Positions 7,704 to 15,287 of a stretch of 20,956 nucleotides of DNA are shown one piece after another (within the stretch, counting starts at the first letter, position 1; each line of letters begins with the position of its first letter). Under the pieces are notes generated by a model. The model saw only the letters and a program-made list of their open reading frames with translations. It had not been told where the DNA came from and did no database searches. A program made the position numbers and the translations under genes. This DNA comes from UMGS1387 sp045577475. GTDB lineage: Bacteria; Bacillota; Clostridia; Oscillospirales; CAG-382. The stretch lies in the NCBI GenBank assembly GCA_045577475.1, contig JAZNIM010000223.1, forward strand, positions 1 to 20,956, read 5' to 3'.

Positions 7704-7743
7704 TTCGAAATTCTGTGAAGCTTGCGGTGCAGCACTGGCTTGA
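7672..7743 (+). other. out-of-frame zinc-ribbon coding segment completing the preceding gene
   Basis: In the +1 frame relative to the 7110 gene, this codes for KCSCGHTNR followed by ADSKFCEACGAALA and a TGA at 7741-7743. The Cys pairs (CxC and CxxC, 10 residues apart) and the FCxxCGAAL ending are typical of bacterial zinc ribbons. The +1 frame has a stop at 7654, so the frame change must lie between 7657 and 7700, a range that contains the A8 run. Confidence 0.75.
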
Positions 7744-7798
7744 TAAATTGTAATAATTTTGTATTGTATATCATGTACTTGGAAAGGATTGAAATATA

Positions 7799-8989
7799 AT
7801 GGAATTGATGGGAGCAAATTTATGCGATTTTTGCTTTTCCCCGATTGAACCCGGTCAGGAATGTAAGGTGTGCGGACTTACTCATGAAACTTATAATGCT
7901 TCTGCAGGTCTTTTGAAACCCGGCACGAACCTCCTCGGTAAGTATATTATAGGTCGTGCTCTCGGACGCGGCGGTTTCGGTGCAACTTATATGGCTTTTT
8001 CGGCTGAAAAAATGAAGCCTGTTGCTATTAAGGAGTTTTTCCCTACAGGTATTGCGTGCCGTGATAAGGACGATGAGCATATTACCATCGTATCCAAAAA
8101 TGAGCTTGACGGCTTCCAGAAGGGTGCTGCAAGATTCTTTGAAGAAGCACAGACAATTTCAAAGTTTAATATGATAAGAAACGTTGTATCGGTTTATGAA
8201 TTTTTCCATGCTAACGATACGGCTTACTATGCAATGGAATACCTTGACGGTATCGACCTTAAAGGGTATGCTGCAAAGAAGGGCGGAAGAATTTCACCCG
8301 AAGAAGCAATGACAGTTATGAGATGCGTTTGTGATGCTCTTGTTTCCGTTCACAGTACGGGTACACTTCACAGAGATATTTCTCCGGATAACATCTTCAT
8401 TTGTACGGACGGAACGGTAAAGCTTATTGACTTTGGTGCTGCAAAGCAGGTTATCAGTGAGCACTCTCAGAATCTGTCTGTAATTCTCAAGCAGGGCTTT
8501 GCTCCTCTTGAACAGTATAAAAAGGACGGTAACCAGGGTATGTGGACTGACCTTTATGCTGTGGGTGCAACAATTTATTACGCCCTGACAGGTAAGATTC
8601 CTGATGACCCGATGAGCCGTCTTGAAAATCCTGACCTTGACTTTGATGATGAACTTAATGTACCTCAGGGACTTAAAGATATTATCAATAAGTGTCTGAA
8701 GGTTAAGATTGAAGACAGATATCACAGTGCCATGGAGGTACTTGAAGCACTTTCCGCACTTGATATACAGTACGCACCTCTTGGTGACGGCTATGTACAG
8801 GATATTTTTGACGGAAATCCTGTATCAGCAGGCTTATACGGAGAAGGTATGAGATTCTCCGAAATGGGTGACGGAACCTTCTTCCCGCCGCAGGAGCCTG
8901 ATAACTCGGGACTGATAAAGGGAATAATTGTTGCGGCATGTACCGTTGTTGTTCTAATAATAGGCATAATTGTTGCCTCACAGTTGTAA
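7799..8989 (+). CDS. tail-anchored Ser/Thr protein kinase with N-terminal zinc ribbon
   Basis: 396 residues. A zinc ribbon (Cys9, Cys12, Cys22, Cys25) precedes a Hanks-type kinase domain (about 48-320): glycine loop LGRGGFG (55-61), Lys78 in AIKEFFP, HRDISPDN (Asp193, Asn198), DFG 211-213, and APLEQY in place of the usual APE. The catalytic-loop Lys of HRDLKP is Ser195, a substitution I also see as Ala in the second kinase here, so it seems a subfamily trait and not decay. One membrane helix (about 372-394) ends 2 residues before the C-terminus, so the enzyme is tail-anchored with no outer sensor. The ATG at 7799 follows GGAAAGG at a slightly long spacing. It probably phosphorylates neighbouring FHA partners. 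Confidence 0.9.
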   Translation: MELMGANLCDFCFSPIEPGQECKVCGLTHETYNASAGLLKPGTNLLGKYIIGRALGRGGFGATYMAFSAEKMKPVAIKEFFPTGIACRDKDDEHITIVSKNELDGFQKGAARFFEEAQTISKFNMIRNVVSVYEFFHANDTAYYAMEYLDGIDLKGYAAKKGGRISPEEAMTVMRCVCDALVSVHSTGTLHRDISPDNIFICTDGTVKLIDFGAAKQVISEHSQNLSVILKQGFAPLEQYKKDGNQGMWTDLYAVGATIYYALTGKIPDDPMSRLENPDLDFDDELNVPQGLKDIINKCLKVKIEDRYHSAMEVLEALSALDIQYAPLGDGYVQDIFDGNPVSAGLYGEGMRFSEMGDGTFFPPQEPDNSGLIKGIIVAACTVVVLIIGIIVASQL

Positions 8990-9035
8990 GCATAAGAAAG
9001 CCAATACATATAGATTGTTAAAATAAGGAGTGTGA

Positions 9036-9911
9036 TTGATACCGATGGATAATGCAGGCAGAAATGACAGGGTTACAACGGGTGATATGTATAATCAGCC
9101 GGAAACCTCCGCAGGCGTAGAAATGGTACTTGCGCCGGGTGCATCAATTTATATTAAAACGGGTAACTGTCAGAATCAGGGTGCCAGAAATTATCAGGAG
9201 GACTCCTTCGGGTATTCCAATATAGTTTCGTCAGAAGTAGTGTCGCAGAGAGGTATGTTTGCGGTGCTTGCAGACGGGATGGGTGGTCTTGCAAACGGAA
9301 AACAGGTGGCAGACTACGTTGTTCAAAGCAGTATATCTCTTTTTGAATCGCTGAATCCAACAAGAAAAGTGGGGGAACAGCTTGAGAGAATAGCACATTA
9401 TATCAACGATAACGTTTGTTCCAAGTTCTGCTCGGGAAATGTAAGTAAAGCAGGTGCAACACTTGTCCTTGCATTTTTCTATAAGAACAGAGTATATTGG
9501 GTAACTGTTGGGGACAGCAGATTGTACCTGTTCAGAAACGGCTACCTTTTCCAGATGAATGAGGACCATGATTATAAAAACAAACTTCTGAGAAAGTTTA
9601 TGGATGATGAAGGAAAGCTTGAAACAGCATTCAGAGACCCTCAGAAGGACAGCCTTGTAAGCTTTATCGGCAAGAAGGGACTTCCCGAAGTCGATGTTAG
9701 CATGAAGGGCTTTAAGATACTGCCGGATGACATATATATACTTTGTTCTGACGGTATCTATAACGCAATCAATCAGGAGCAGCTAAAGAGCCATATTGTT
9801 AATTATGATGCTCAGATAGCAAGCGAAATGATTGTTTCCAGTGTTCTTGACGCACGTTTGCCGGGACAGGATAACATGACTGTTATGGTAATCAAGTGCA
9901 GAAGAAAATAA
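9036..9911 (+). CDS. PP2C-family protein phosphatase
   Basis: 291-residue cytoplasmic metal-dependent Ser/Thr phosphatase of the PPM/PP2C (Stp/PrpC-like) type. Seen: NYQEDSFG (Glu55, Asp56), LADGMGG (Asp80), VGDSRLYLFRNG (Asp160), CSDGIYNAI (Asp239) and the closing GQDNMTVMVIK (Asp279); all metal-binding acids are present. About 40 residues before the domain are unassigned. The TTG at 9036 was chosen because AAGGAG (9025-9030) is 5 bases upstream; the in-frame ATG at 9045 would be 14 bases away. It should reverse the action of the kinases encoded on either side. Confidence 0.9.
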   Translation: MIPMDNAGRNDRVTTGDMYNQPETSAGVEMVLAPGASIYIKTGNCQNQGARNYQEDSFGYSNIVSSEVVSQRGMFAVLADGMGGLANGKQVADYVVQSSISLFESLNPTRKVGEQLERIAHYINDNVCSKFCSGNVSKAGATLVLAFFYKNRVYWVTVGDSRLYLFRNGYLFQMNEDHDYKNKLLRKFMDDEGKLETAFRDPQKDSLVSFIGKKGLPEVDVSMKGFKILPDDIYILCSDGIYNAINQEQLKSHIVNYDAQIASEMIVSSVLDARLPGQDNMTVMVIKCRRK

Positions 9912-9943
9912 ATATTATATCTTTGAAAGGAAGGAAATTCAAA

Positions 9944-11143
9944 ATGAAAAGAATTTCGAATCTCGGCAAACTCTTTGGAATGCTTGTGCTTGTTGCATTA
10001 ATGATATGCACATTTGCAGTAAGCGTTTCCGCAGCAAGCTTCTCAACAGCTCAGAACAGCGTAGTAGCTGTTGTAAGTGAAAGAGGAACAAATTATGCTA
10101 CAGGTATCGCAATCGGTGAAAAGGGTAAAAACCCCGGCTACATTCTTACCACCTATTCCGTACTTGATAGCTCCTCCAGCGAACAGGCAACTGTTTATTT
10201 CTCATTCGATACTATGGATGCACAGACCGCAAAGGTTCACTACTCCAACCCCGATATGGGTATCGTTGTTCTCAGACTTACAAAGAGAACAGAAGAAGTA
10301 GTTCCCTGTACATTCCTTTCATCTAAGAAGGTTGGACCTGATACAGACCTGAGAGGTATCTGCTATCCCAACAATCTTTATACACTTAACTGGAGTAAGA
10401 ATAAGGATGATATCATCAGACCCAGCGTTTCTATCAATAAGAGCGACAGAAGAAATGACTGCGATGTATTCGAAGTAAGTATGTCTTCTGTTAACGTAAC
10501 AGACGGTTGTCCCGTAGTTAATGATGAGGGTCATGTAATCGGTATCCTCGTTGATAAGTATGAAGGTCACGTTCTTTACTCCGATGAAATCATGAAGGTT
10601 CTTGATGAGGAAAACCTCAAGTATTCAACAGCCGGACTTGGCATGATTGTTTACATAATCATCGGTGCAGCAGTTCTTCTCGTTATTATTATCCTTGTTG
10701 TAGTTCTCGTTGTAACTAAGGGTAAGAAGAACACAGCAGCTGAAGTTTCCGCTCCTCAAGGCGGTATGACACAGGCTCTCAGCGAACCCCCTGTAATCAA
10801 TAACGTACCTGTTCAAAATGCACCTGTAGGTCCTTCAATGAGAGTTATTTCTCTCGGCGGAGCTCTTAACGGCAAGAAGTATTCAGTAAACGGCTCAGTT
10901 AAAATCGGTAGAGATGCTTCCAGATGTGAAATCGCATATCCCGTAAATACACAGGGTGTCAGCGGTTGTCACTGTGAACTTACTTTCGACGGCACAGTAT
11001 GCTACCTCAAGGATATGAAGTCTTCCTTCGGTACTTTCCTCAGCGACGGAACAAAGCTTACTCCTTACGCACCTCAGATGCTCAGATCCGGCGATAGCTT
11101 CTACCTTGCAGGACCTGAAAACACCTTCGAAGTTAGATTTTAA
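9944..11143 (+). CDS. transmembrane trypsin-like pseudoprotease fused to a cytoplasmic FHA domain
   Basis: 399 residues: signal or anchor sequence (1-30, ending AVSVSA), an outer trypsin/HtrA-like fold (about 31-225), a membrane helix (about 233-257), a flexible linker, then a cytoplasmic FHA domain (about 299-399) with IGRD (321-324) and SGCH (340-343). Aligned by eye, the protease triad is broken: the LTAAH His position reads LTTYS (Ser72), Asp104 is kept in PDMGIVVL, and GNSGGP reads VTDGCP (Asp187 for Ser). It thus looks like a dead protease used as an outer sensor or binding domain that passes information to an FHA reader. The ATG at 9944 follows AGGAAGG; a TTG at 9896 inside the phosphatase gene is unlikely. 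Codon use is more C-ending than in its neighbours, suggesting high expression. Confidence 0.82.
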   Translation: MKRISNLGKLFGMLVLVALMICTFAVSVSAASFSTAQNSVVAVVSERGTNYATGIAIGEKGKNPGYILTTYSVLDSSSSEQATVYFSFDTMDAQTAKVHYSNPDMGIVVLRLTKRTEEVVPCTFLSSKKVGPDTDLRGICYPNNLYTLNWSKNKDDIIRPSVSINKSDRRNDCDVFEVSMSSVNVTDGCPVVNDEGHVIGILVDKYEGHVLYSDEIMKVLDEENLKYSTAGLGMIVYIIIGAAVLLVIIILVVVLVVTKGKKNTAAEVSAPQGGMTQALSEPPVINNVPVQNAPVGPSMRVISLGGALNGKKYSVNGSVKIGRDASRCEIAYPVNTQGVSGCHCELTFDGTVCYLKDMKSSFGTFLSDGTKLTPYAPQMLRSGDSFYLAGPENTFEVRF

Positions 11144-11164
11144 TTTTGTCCGGAGTGATATTTA

Positions 11165-12646
11165 GTGAATTATAACAGTCTGTGTTACCGTTGCTTTTGT
11201 GAAAAGCCGATACCCGACAGACCGTGCAGTGCATGCGGATATATGTATGATCCAAATCAGGTAAAACGCAATTGCCTTATGCCGGGTACTTTGTTACATA
11301 ACAGATACCTGGTAGGCGTGGCACTGGGTGTTGGCGGATTCGGTATTACATATAAGTGTCTTGATACAAGTCTTGGCGGTATATGTGCCATAAAGGAATA
11401 TTTCCCGGGGACATACGCAACAAGACTTCCTCAGTCAAGAACGGTAAATGTTGACCCTGAAAATGTGCAGCGTTACGGGCATGTAATGAATCGCTTCGTT
11501 GAGGAAGCTCAAATGCTTAAAACGCTGGATCATCCAAATATTATAAGAACCTTCGATAGCTTTTCGGAAAATAATACCGCTTATTACGTTATGGAATACT
11601 GTGACGGTGTTGACTTGCGTACTTATACTAAAGGCTGTACTAAAAAGCTTGACAGTCACTTGGGTATTCATTTTCTCAAGCAGGTTATGGACGGTCTTGA
11701 ATATGTGCACAGTAAAAATATTATGCACAGAGATATAGCACCGGATAACATTTATGTTACAAAGAGTAATCATGTTAAGATTCTTGACTTCGGTGCGGCA
11801 AGACGTGAGATGGATCAGAATAAACGCCAGTTGTCAACTATTGTAAAAATGGGATATGCACCCATTGAACAGTATGGCAATAGGGGAAAGCAGGGTCCTT
11901 ACACAGACATTTATGCGTTGGGTGCAACTTTTTATCATCTGTTTACAGGTGTTTACCCTCCTGAGTCAACCACCCGTGCGGCAAGCGACAGGGATGAGCT
12001 TGTGCCTATTTCCAAGCTCAGACCCGATTTGCAGGATAATCTGAAGTACTGCATTGAAAAATGTTTGGCGATTAAGTCAAGTGAAAGACTTCAGAGTATT
12101 GCTGATATGAGATATGTTCTCGGTATCAGCGGCGGTCAGCAGCAGTGGGGAAATTCAGGTTTGAGATCCGGTCAGTCAGGACAGTCGGGACTGAGAGCCG
12201 GTCAGTCGGGGCAGAAGGGCGGTCAATACGGTGTCGGAGGCAGTTCCTCATCAGGAGGAAATCAGACGGTTGTTGCAAGTATCTCCAAACGCTGTCTGGC
12301 TTATCTTATCGACTCGGTAATAATCGGACTTTTCCTTTTGTCGTTTATGATGGCAGCGTACGTAAGCGGCTCACAAGACGGAATTGTGGCATGTGTGCTT
12401 ATGCAGCCAATATTTATGTTTGTCTATGGGACATGCATGGAAATGTTAAGCGGTGCAACACTCGGTAAATTGGTGATGAATATTTATGTAAGAGGTATGG
12501 GCAGCGGTAAGGCGGAAACGAGTCAGATATTACTCAGAAATCTTGTAAAGCTTCTCGGTGTCTTTTGCCTGATACCTGCAGCAGAAGGAATGATGCTTCA
12601 GGAAAAAATAACATCCAGCGTTGTTTGTAATAAATTTGTGAGGTGA
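11165..12646 (+). CDS. Ser/Thr protein kinase with N-terminal zinc ribbon and C-terminal RDD membrane domain
   Basis: 493 residues. Zinc ribbon (Cys7, Cys10, Cys21, Cys24), kinase domain (about 47-320) with GVGGFG (55-60), AIKEYFP (Lys77), HRDIAPDN (Asp190, Asn195), DFG (208-210) and APIEQY. A Gly/Ser/Gln linker (about 325-368) with a 10-residue repeat leads to an RDD membrane domain (about 373-493: KRCLAYLIDS, TLGKLVMNI, LLRNLVK). The kinase core is paralogous to the one at 7799, but the anchor differs. The GTG at 11165 has GGAGTGAT 7 bases upstream. The RDD may sense membrane state or pair with the RDD of the next gene, whose ATG is 7 bp after this stop (inference). Confidence 0.9.
   Translation: MNYNSLCYRCFCEKPIPDRPCSACGYMYDPNQVKRNCLMPGTLLHNRYLVGVALGVGGFGITYKCLDTSLGGICAIKEYFPGTYATRLPQSRTVNVDPENVQRYGHVMNRFVEEAQMLKTLDHPNIIRTFDSFSENNTAYYVMEYCDGVDLRTYTKGCTKKLDSHLGIHFLKQVMDGLEYVHSKNIMHRDIAPDNIYVTKSNHVKILDFGAARREMDQNKRQLSTIVKMGYAPIEQYGNRGKQGPYTDIYALGATFYHLFTGVYPPESTTRAASDRDELVPISKLRPDLQDNLKYCIEKCLAIKSSERLQSIADMRYVLGISGGQQQWGNSGLRSGQSGQSGLRAGQSGQKGGQYGVGGSSSSGGNQTVVASISKRCLAYLIDSVIIGLFLLSFMMAAYVSGSQDGIVACVLMQPIFMFVYGTCMEMLSGATLGKLVMNIYVRGMGSGKAETSQILLRNLVKLLGVFCLIPAAEGMMLQEKITSSVVCNKFVR
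12161..12220 (+). repeat. two tandem 30-bp repeats in the kinase linker
   Basis: Two imperfect in-frame copies (12161-12190 and 12191-12220) encode LRSGQSGQSG and LRAGQSGQKG. They could expand or contract without breaking the frame. Confidence 0.75.
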
Positions 12647-12653
12647 AGAAATA

Positions 12654-13385
12654 ATGAATTACGGCGATCTCGGTAAGAGAATTATAGCATATTTTATAGA
12701 CGGTATACTGATTTCATTGGTTACTCTTATTTTGTACTTTATTTTCTTCCCGTTCTATTATTTTGCGGCATACTTTATTATTGCCCCGTTGGTTTTCGTC
12801 GGAACTATTGTTTACTATGTAGCAATGGAAGGCGGCGGATGGCACGCAACCCTTGGTAAGCGTGCAATGGGCCTGTATGTTGCTTCTGAGGACGGAAGCG
12901 GAATTACATATTCCAAGGCAATGCTCAGATATATCGGTAAGATATTCTCAGGGTTGATTTTCGGTATCGGCTACCTTATGGGTGCGTTCAGCGAAAAGAA
13001 ACAGTGTCTGCATGACATAATGGCAAACACCTATGTTCTTGAAGGTGCATCAAATGCAGGTAAAAGCGGAATGCCAAGACTTGTGTGCGTTTCGGGTCCT
13101 CTCGCAGGTACTTCCTACGCAGTAAGCGAAAAGGGCGTTGTAATCGGTCGTGACAGCCTCAGCTGTCAGGTTGTGCTTCCTGCTTCTCAGTCAAATGTAA
13201 GCCGAGTACATTGCTTCGTTTCTTATAATAAGGTTTCGGGTATGTTTATTCTCAGCGACAGAAACTCCAGCCAGGGTACTTACCTTGCTGACGGCAGAAG
13301 AATACCTTACTCTCAGCCTATAGCACTTTCCAGCGGAGATAGCTTCTATCTCGCTTCTCCCCAGAATACATTTAAGGTTTGTTAG
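12654..13385 (+). CDS. RDD membrane domain protein with C-terminal FHA domain
   Basis: 243 residues. An RDD domain (about 3-128) with GKRIIAYFIDG, hydrophobic helices and TLGKRAMGLYV, closing with CLHDIMANTYVL, is joined to a canonical FHA phospho-Thr-binding domain (about 141-243): IGRDSLSC (Arg166), NVSRVHC (Ser183, Arg184, His186) and NSSQGTYL. This is the most intact FHA of the three in the cluster and should bind phosphothreonine at the membrane face. Its last 30 residues (SSGDSFYLASPQNTFKVC) closely match the FHA end of the pseudoprotease, so the two are recent paralogues. The ATG at 12654 follows AGGTGA, which overlaps the stop of the upstream kinase gene. Confidence 0.88.
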   Translation: MNYGDLGKRIIAYFIDGILISLVTLILYFIFFPFYYFAAYFIIAPLVFVGTIVYYVAMEGGGWHATLGKRAMGLYVASEDGSGITYSKAMLRYIGKIFSGLIFGIGYLMGAFSEKKQCLHDIMANTYVLEGASNAGKSGMPRLVCVSGPLAGTSYAVSEKGVVIGRDSLSCQVVLPASQSNVSRVHCFVSYNKVSGMFILSDRNSSQGTYLADGRRIPYSQPIALSSGDSFYLASPQNTFKVC

Positions 13386-13396
13386 GAGGTACACCC

Positions 13397-14296
13397 TTGA
13401 GTCGCGACGAAAATCAAAAGGATGTAGCTCAAAGCGAACAGAAAACTGTTTTGTCACAGGACAGCACAAACAGCCCTGCCGGCAGTGTGAACAACAGTGA
13501 TAATGCAGGTAAAAACTATCCTAATTCTTCAAATCATGGTTATCCCAAATCGGGAATGCCGCAGTATCCTCAATCGGGAATGCCACAGTATCCCCGTTCA
13601 TCAATGTCGCAGTATCCGCCATATGCTATGCCTTACGGTATGAATTCATACATGCCGCAGAAAAAGAAGATGAGCAATTCAAAGTTTGCCATTATCTTGG
13701 TTTCGATAGTGCTGCTTGTGGCAATTGGAGCGATTGTATTTCTCTTGGTGCTTAATGGCTCGGATAATTCCGAAACGGATCGCTCCGTGATTACTGATGA
13801 GCATGAAAATGAGGTGTCGGCTTCGGATGACGGACTTAATAATTTTGATAGCTTCGCACCGTATATGGTGGGTTCATTAAAGGCAGACGGTTCGCTGAAT
13901 ATTGGCGAGGCACAGCTTATGATTGACGGCATACTGTATACCTTTGAGGACAGCCTGTTAAATTACGAAAATGCCAATTATGTGGATATTGAAGAGTTTG
14001 CAAAGCTTTTTGGTGTCAAAGTAACTGTTGATATGGAAAGTAAAACAGCAGCTCTTACGGTAAATGGCGATGAGTACGTTATTACTCATGATATGATAGA
14101 AGGCGAGAAGATAACTGCTGACGGTGATTCGTCAACGGTGGCACTTTACCGCCCGCCCATTCTGTTCTCTAACGGAAGAATGTTTGTTGCGGTTAAAGGA
14201 CTGTCAGGTATTTTTGATTTGTATTCAGTGGATTGGGACAGTACTTATAGATGCGTAGCAATTTTGACAAACTCAATTAAGATATCTAATCAGTAA
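13397..14296 (+). CDS. single-pass membrane protein with copper-amine-oxidase-N-like outer domain
   Basis: 299 residues. A cytoplasmic, low-complexity N-terminus with four 8-residue repeats (YPKSGMPQ-like), a basic KKK stop, one membrane helix (about 97-120), an acidic linker, then an outer domain (about 150-290). The latter has the pattern seen in copper amine oxidase N-terminal-like (stalk) domains of Gram-positive surface proteins: VDIEEFAKLFGVKVTVD, ESKTAALTVNG, and SNGRMFVAVKGL ahead of VDWD and a beta strand. The family assignment is moderate. The TTG at 13397 was chosen because AGGAGGT ends 6 bases before it; an earlier in-frame TTG at 13379 overlaps the upstream gene and has no such site. 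It could be an outer sensor for the kinases, with the repeat tail as a cytoplasmic partner surface (inference). Confidence 0.75.
   Translation: MSRDENQKDVAQSEQKTVLSQDSTNSPAGSVNNSDNAGKNYPNSSNHGYPKSGMPQYPQSGMPQYPRSSMSQYPPYAMPYGMNSYMPQKKKMSNSKFAIILVSIVLLVAIGAIVFLLVLNGSDNSETDRSVITDEHENEVSASDDGLNNFDSFAPYMVGSLKADGSLNIGEAQLMIDGILYTFEDSLLNYENANYVDIEEFAKLFGVKVTVDMESKTAALTVNGDEYVITHDMIEGEKITADGDSSTVALYRPPILFSNGRMFVAVKGLSGIFDLYSVDWDSTYRCVAILTNSIKISNQ
13541..13636 (+). repeat. four tandem 24-bp repeats encoding YPxSGMPQ units
   Basis: Copies at 13541, 13565, 13589 and 13613 encode YPKSGMPQ, YPQSGMPQ, YPRSSMSQ and YPPYAMPY. The first two are nearly identical in DNA and the last two are more diverged. All are in frame in the cytoplasmic tail. 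Confidence 0.85.
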
Positions 14297-14334
14297 ATTT
14301 TATATCATAATAATCAGAAAGAAGGATTAATAAC

Positions 14335-14991
14335 ATGGCAATGCAACAGTGTCCTAACGGACATCTCTACGATGATTCAAAAAACAGCAGTTGTCCTTTC
14401 TGTAACGGTGAAAGCCTGAACAAGACAATGCCTCTTAACCCCAACATCGGCGGAATGCCTACTCCTCCTGTAATGGATATGCCTGCAGTAGGAGGTGCTT
14501 TCCCTGCAACTGTTGGTCTTGATAATACTCCCGTTGAGCAGCAGAATATCACTCCTACTCAGCCTCTTGATAACGTGTTCAAGCCTACACAGTATGTACC
14601 CAGTGCAAACGGTGAAGACGAAGACGGTGAAATTGAGGACGGCGAAGAAAGAGTAGACGTAGTAAGAGGCTGGCTGGTATGTGTTAAGGGTTCAAAGAAG
14701 GGTATGGACTTCAGAATTCACAGTGAAAAGAACACCATCGGCAGAGGCAGCGATAATGATGTAAACATCAGCTTTGACCCCACAGTTTCCAAGGGCGTTA
14801 ACGCAGTTCTTGCTTATGACAGAAAGACAAATAAGTTCTTTGTATATCCCGAAGGCGTTTCAAAGAATAATATTTATATTAACGACGGTATGCTCATGAT
14901 GCCTGTTGAAATCAAGGATTATGATGTTCTTGAGGTAGGTTCAACAAAGCTCATGTTCCGTAGCTTCTGTAACGACCAGTTTAACTGGTAA
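14335..14991 (+). CDS. zinc-ribbon and FHA domain protein
   Basis: 218-residue cytoplasmic protein. N-terminal zinc ribbon of the CPNGH...CPFC type (Cys6, probably His10, Cys20, Cys23), a Pro/Thr/Asn-rich linker with candidate phospho-Thr sites (NKTMPLNP, FKPTQYVP), an acidic patch (about 93-105), then an FHA domain (about 112-210) with IGRGSDNDV. The FHA core is degenerate: the SRxH motif reads SKGV and the NGT loop reads NNIY, so direct phosphothreonine binding is doubtful. The layout (modifiable N-terminus plus FHA) recalls GarA/OdhI, kinase substrates that self-bind after phosphorylation, but that is only an analogy. The ATG at 14335 follows AAGAAGG. Codon use is C-ending and optimised, suggesting an abundant protein. 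Confidence 0.82.
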   Translation: MAMQQCPNGHLYDDSKNSSCPFCNGESLNKTMPLNPNIGGMPTPPVMDMPAVGGAFPATVGLDNTPVEQQNITPTQPLDNVFKPTQYVPSANGEDEDGEIEDGEERVDVVRGWLVCVKGSKKGMDFRIHSEKNTIGRGSDNDVNISFDPTVSKGVNAVLAYDRKTNKFFVYPEGVSKNNIYINDGMLMMPVEIKDYDVLEVGSTKLMFRSFCNDQFNW

Positions 14992-15287
14992 AATAACCTT
15001 TACGGTATAATATTTATTTCGGGGCGGATGCATCGGCGCTTTCCGCTCCGAAAGGAAGTATTACTTTAATTCGATGTTTGGTCTTTTGGACTTCTATTAT
15101 ACGATTTTTATTTGAAACAACACATAAATATATTGAATATATCATATTAATGATTGATTTATTCTTTTGAATGCAAGCGTTTATGCTTGTGTATATAACT
15201 TTGAAAATAATCTGTAATTGAAATTAAGCTTTTGCAGTGAAATATATATATCGCATTAGACATAAATCACGGAACGGAGAATAGTAA
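14992..15287 (+). other. AT-rich gap with an 11-bp hairpin inside the cluster
   Basis: 296 bases without a gene. An 11-bp stem (TTTCGGGGCGG with CCGCTCCGAAA, one G-T pair, 15-base loop) lies at 15017-15053 shortly after the FHA stop. It has no T run behind it, so it is a weak terminator or an mRNA-processing/stability element. The rest (15054-15270) is AT-rich; several TATAAT-like stretches exist but none has a well-spaced -35, so I do not assign a promoter. CGGAG before 15288 is the ribosome site of the next gene. Confidence 0.55.

Noticed and set aside
15006..15011. TATAAT just after the zinc-ribbon/FHA gene as a promoter for the second half of the cluster
   Set aside because: The -35 position reads AACTGG and gives no support; it also lies before the hairpin and far from the next start.
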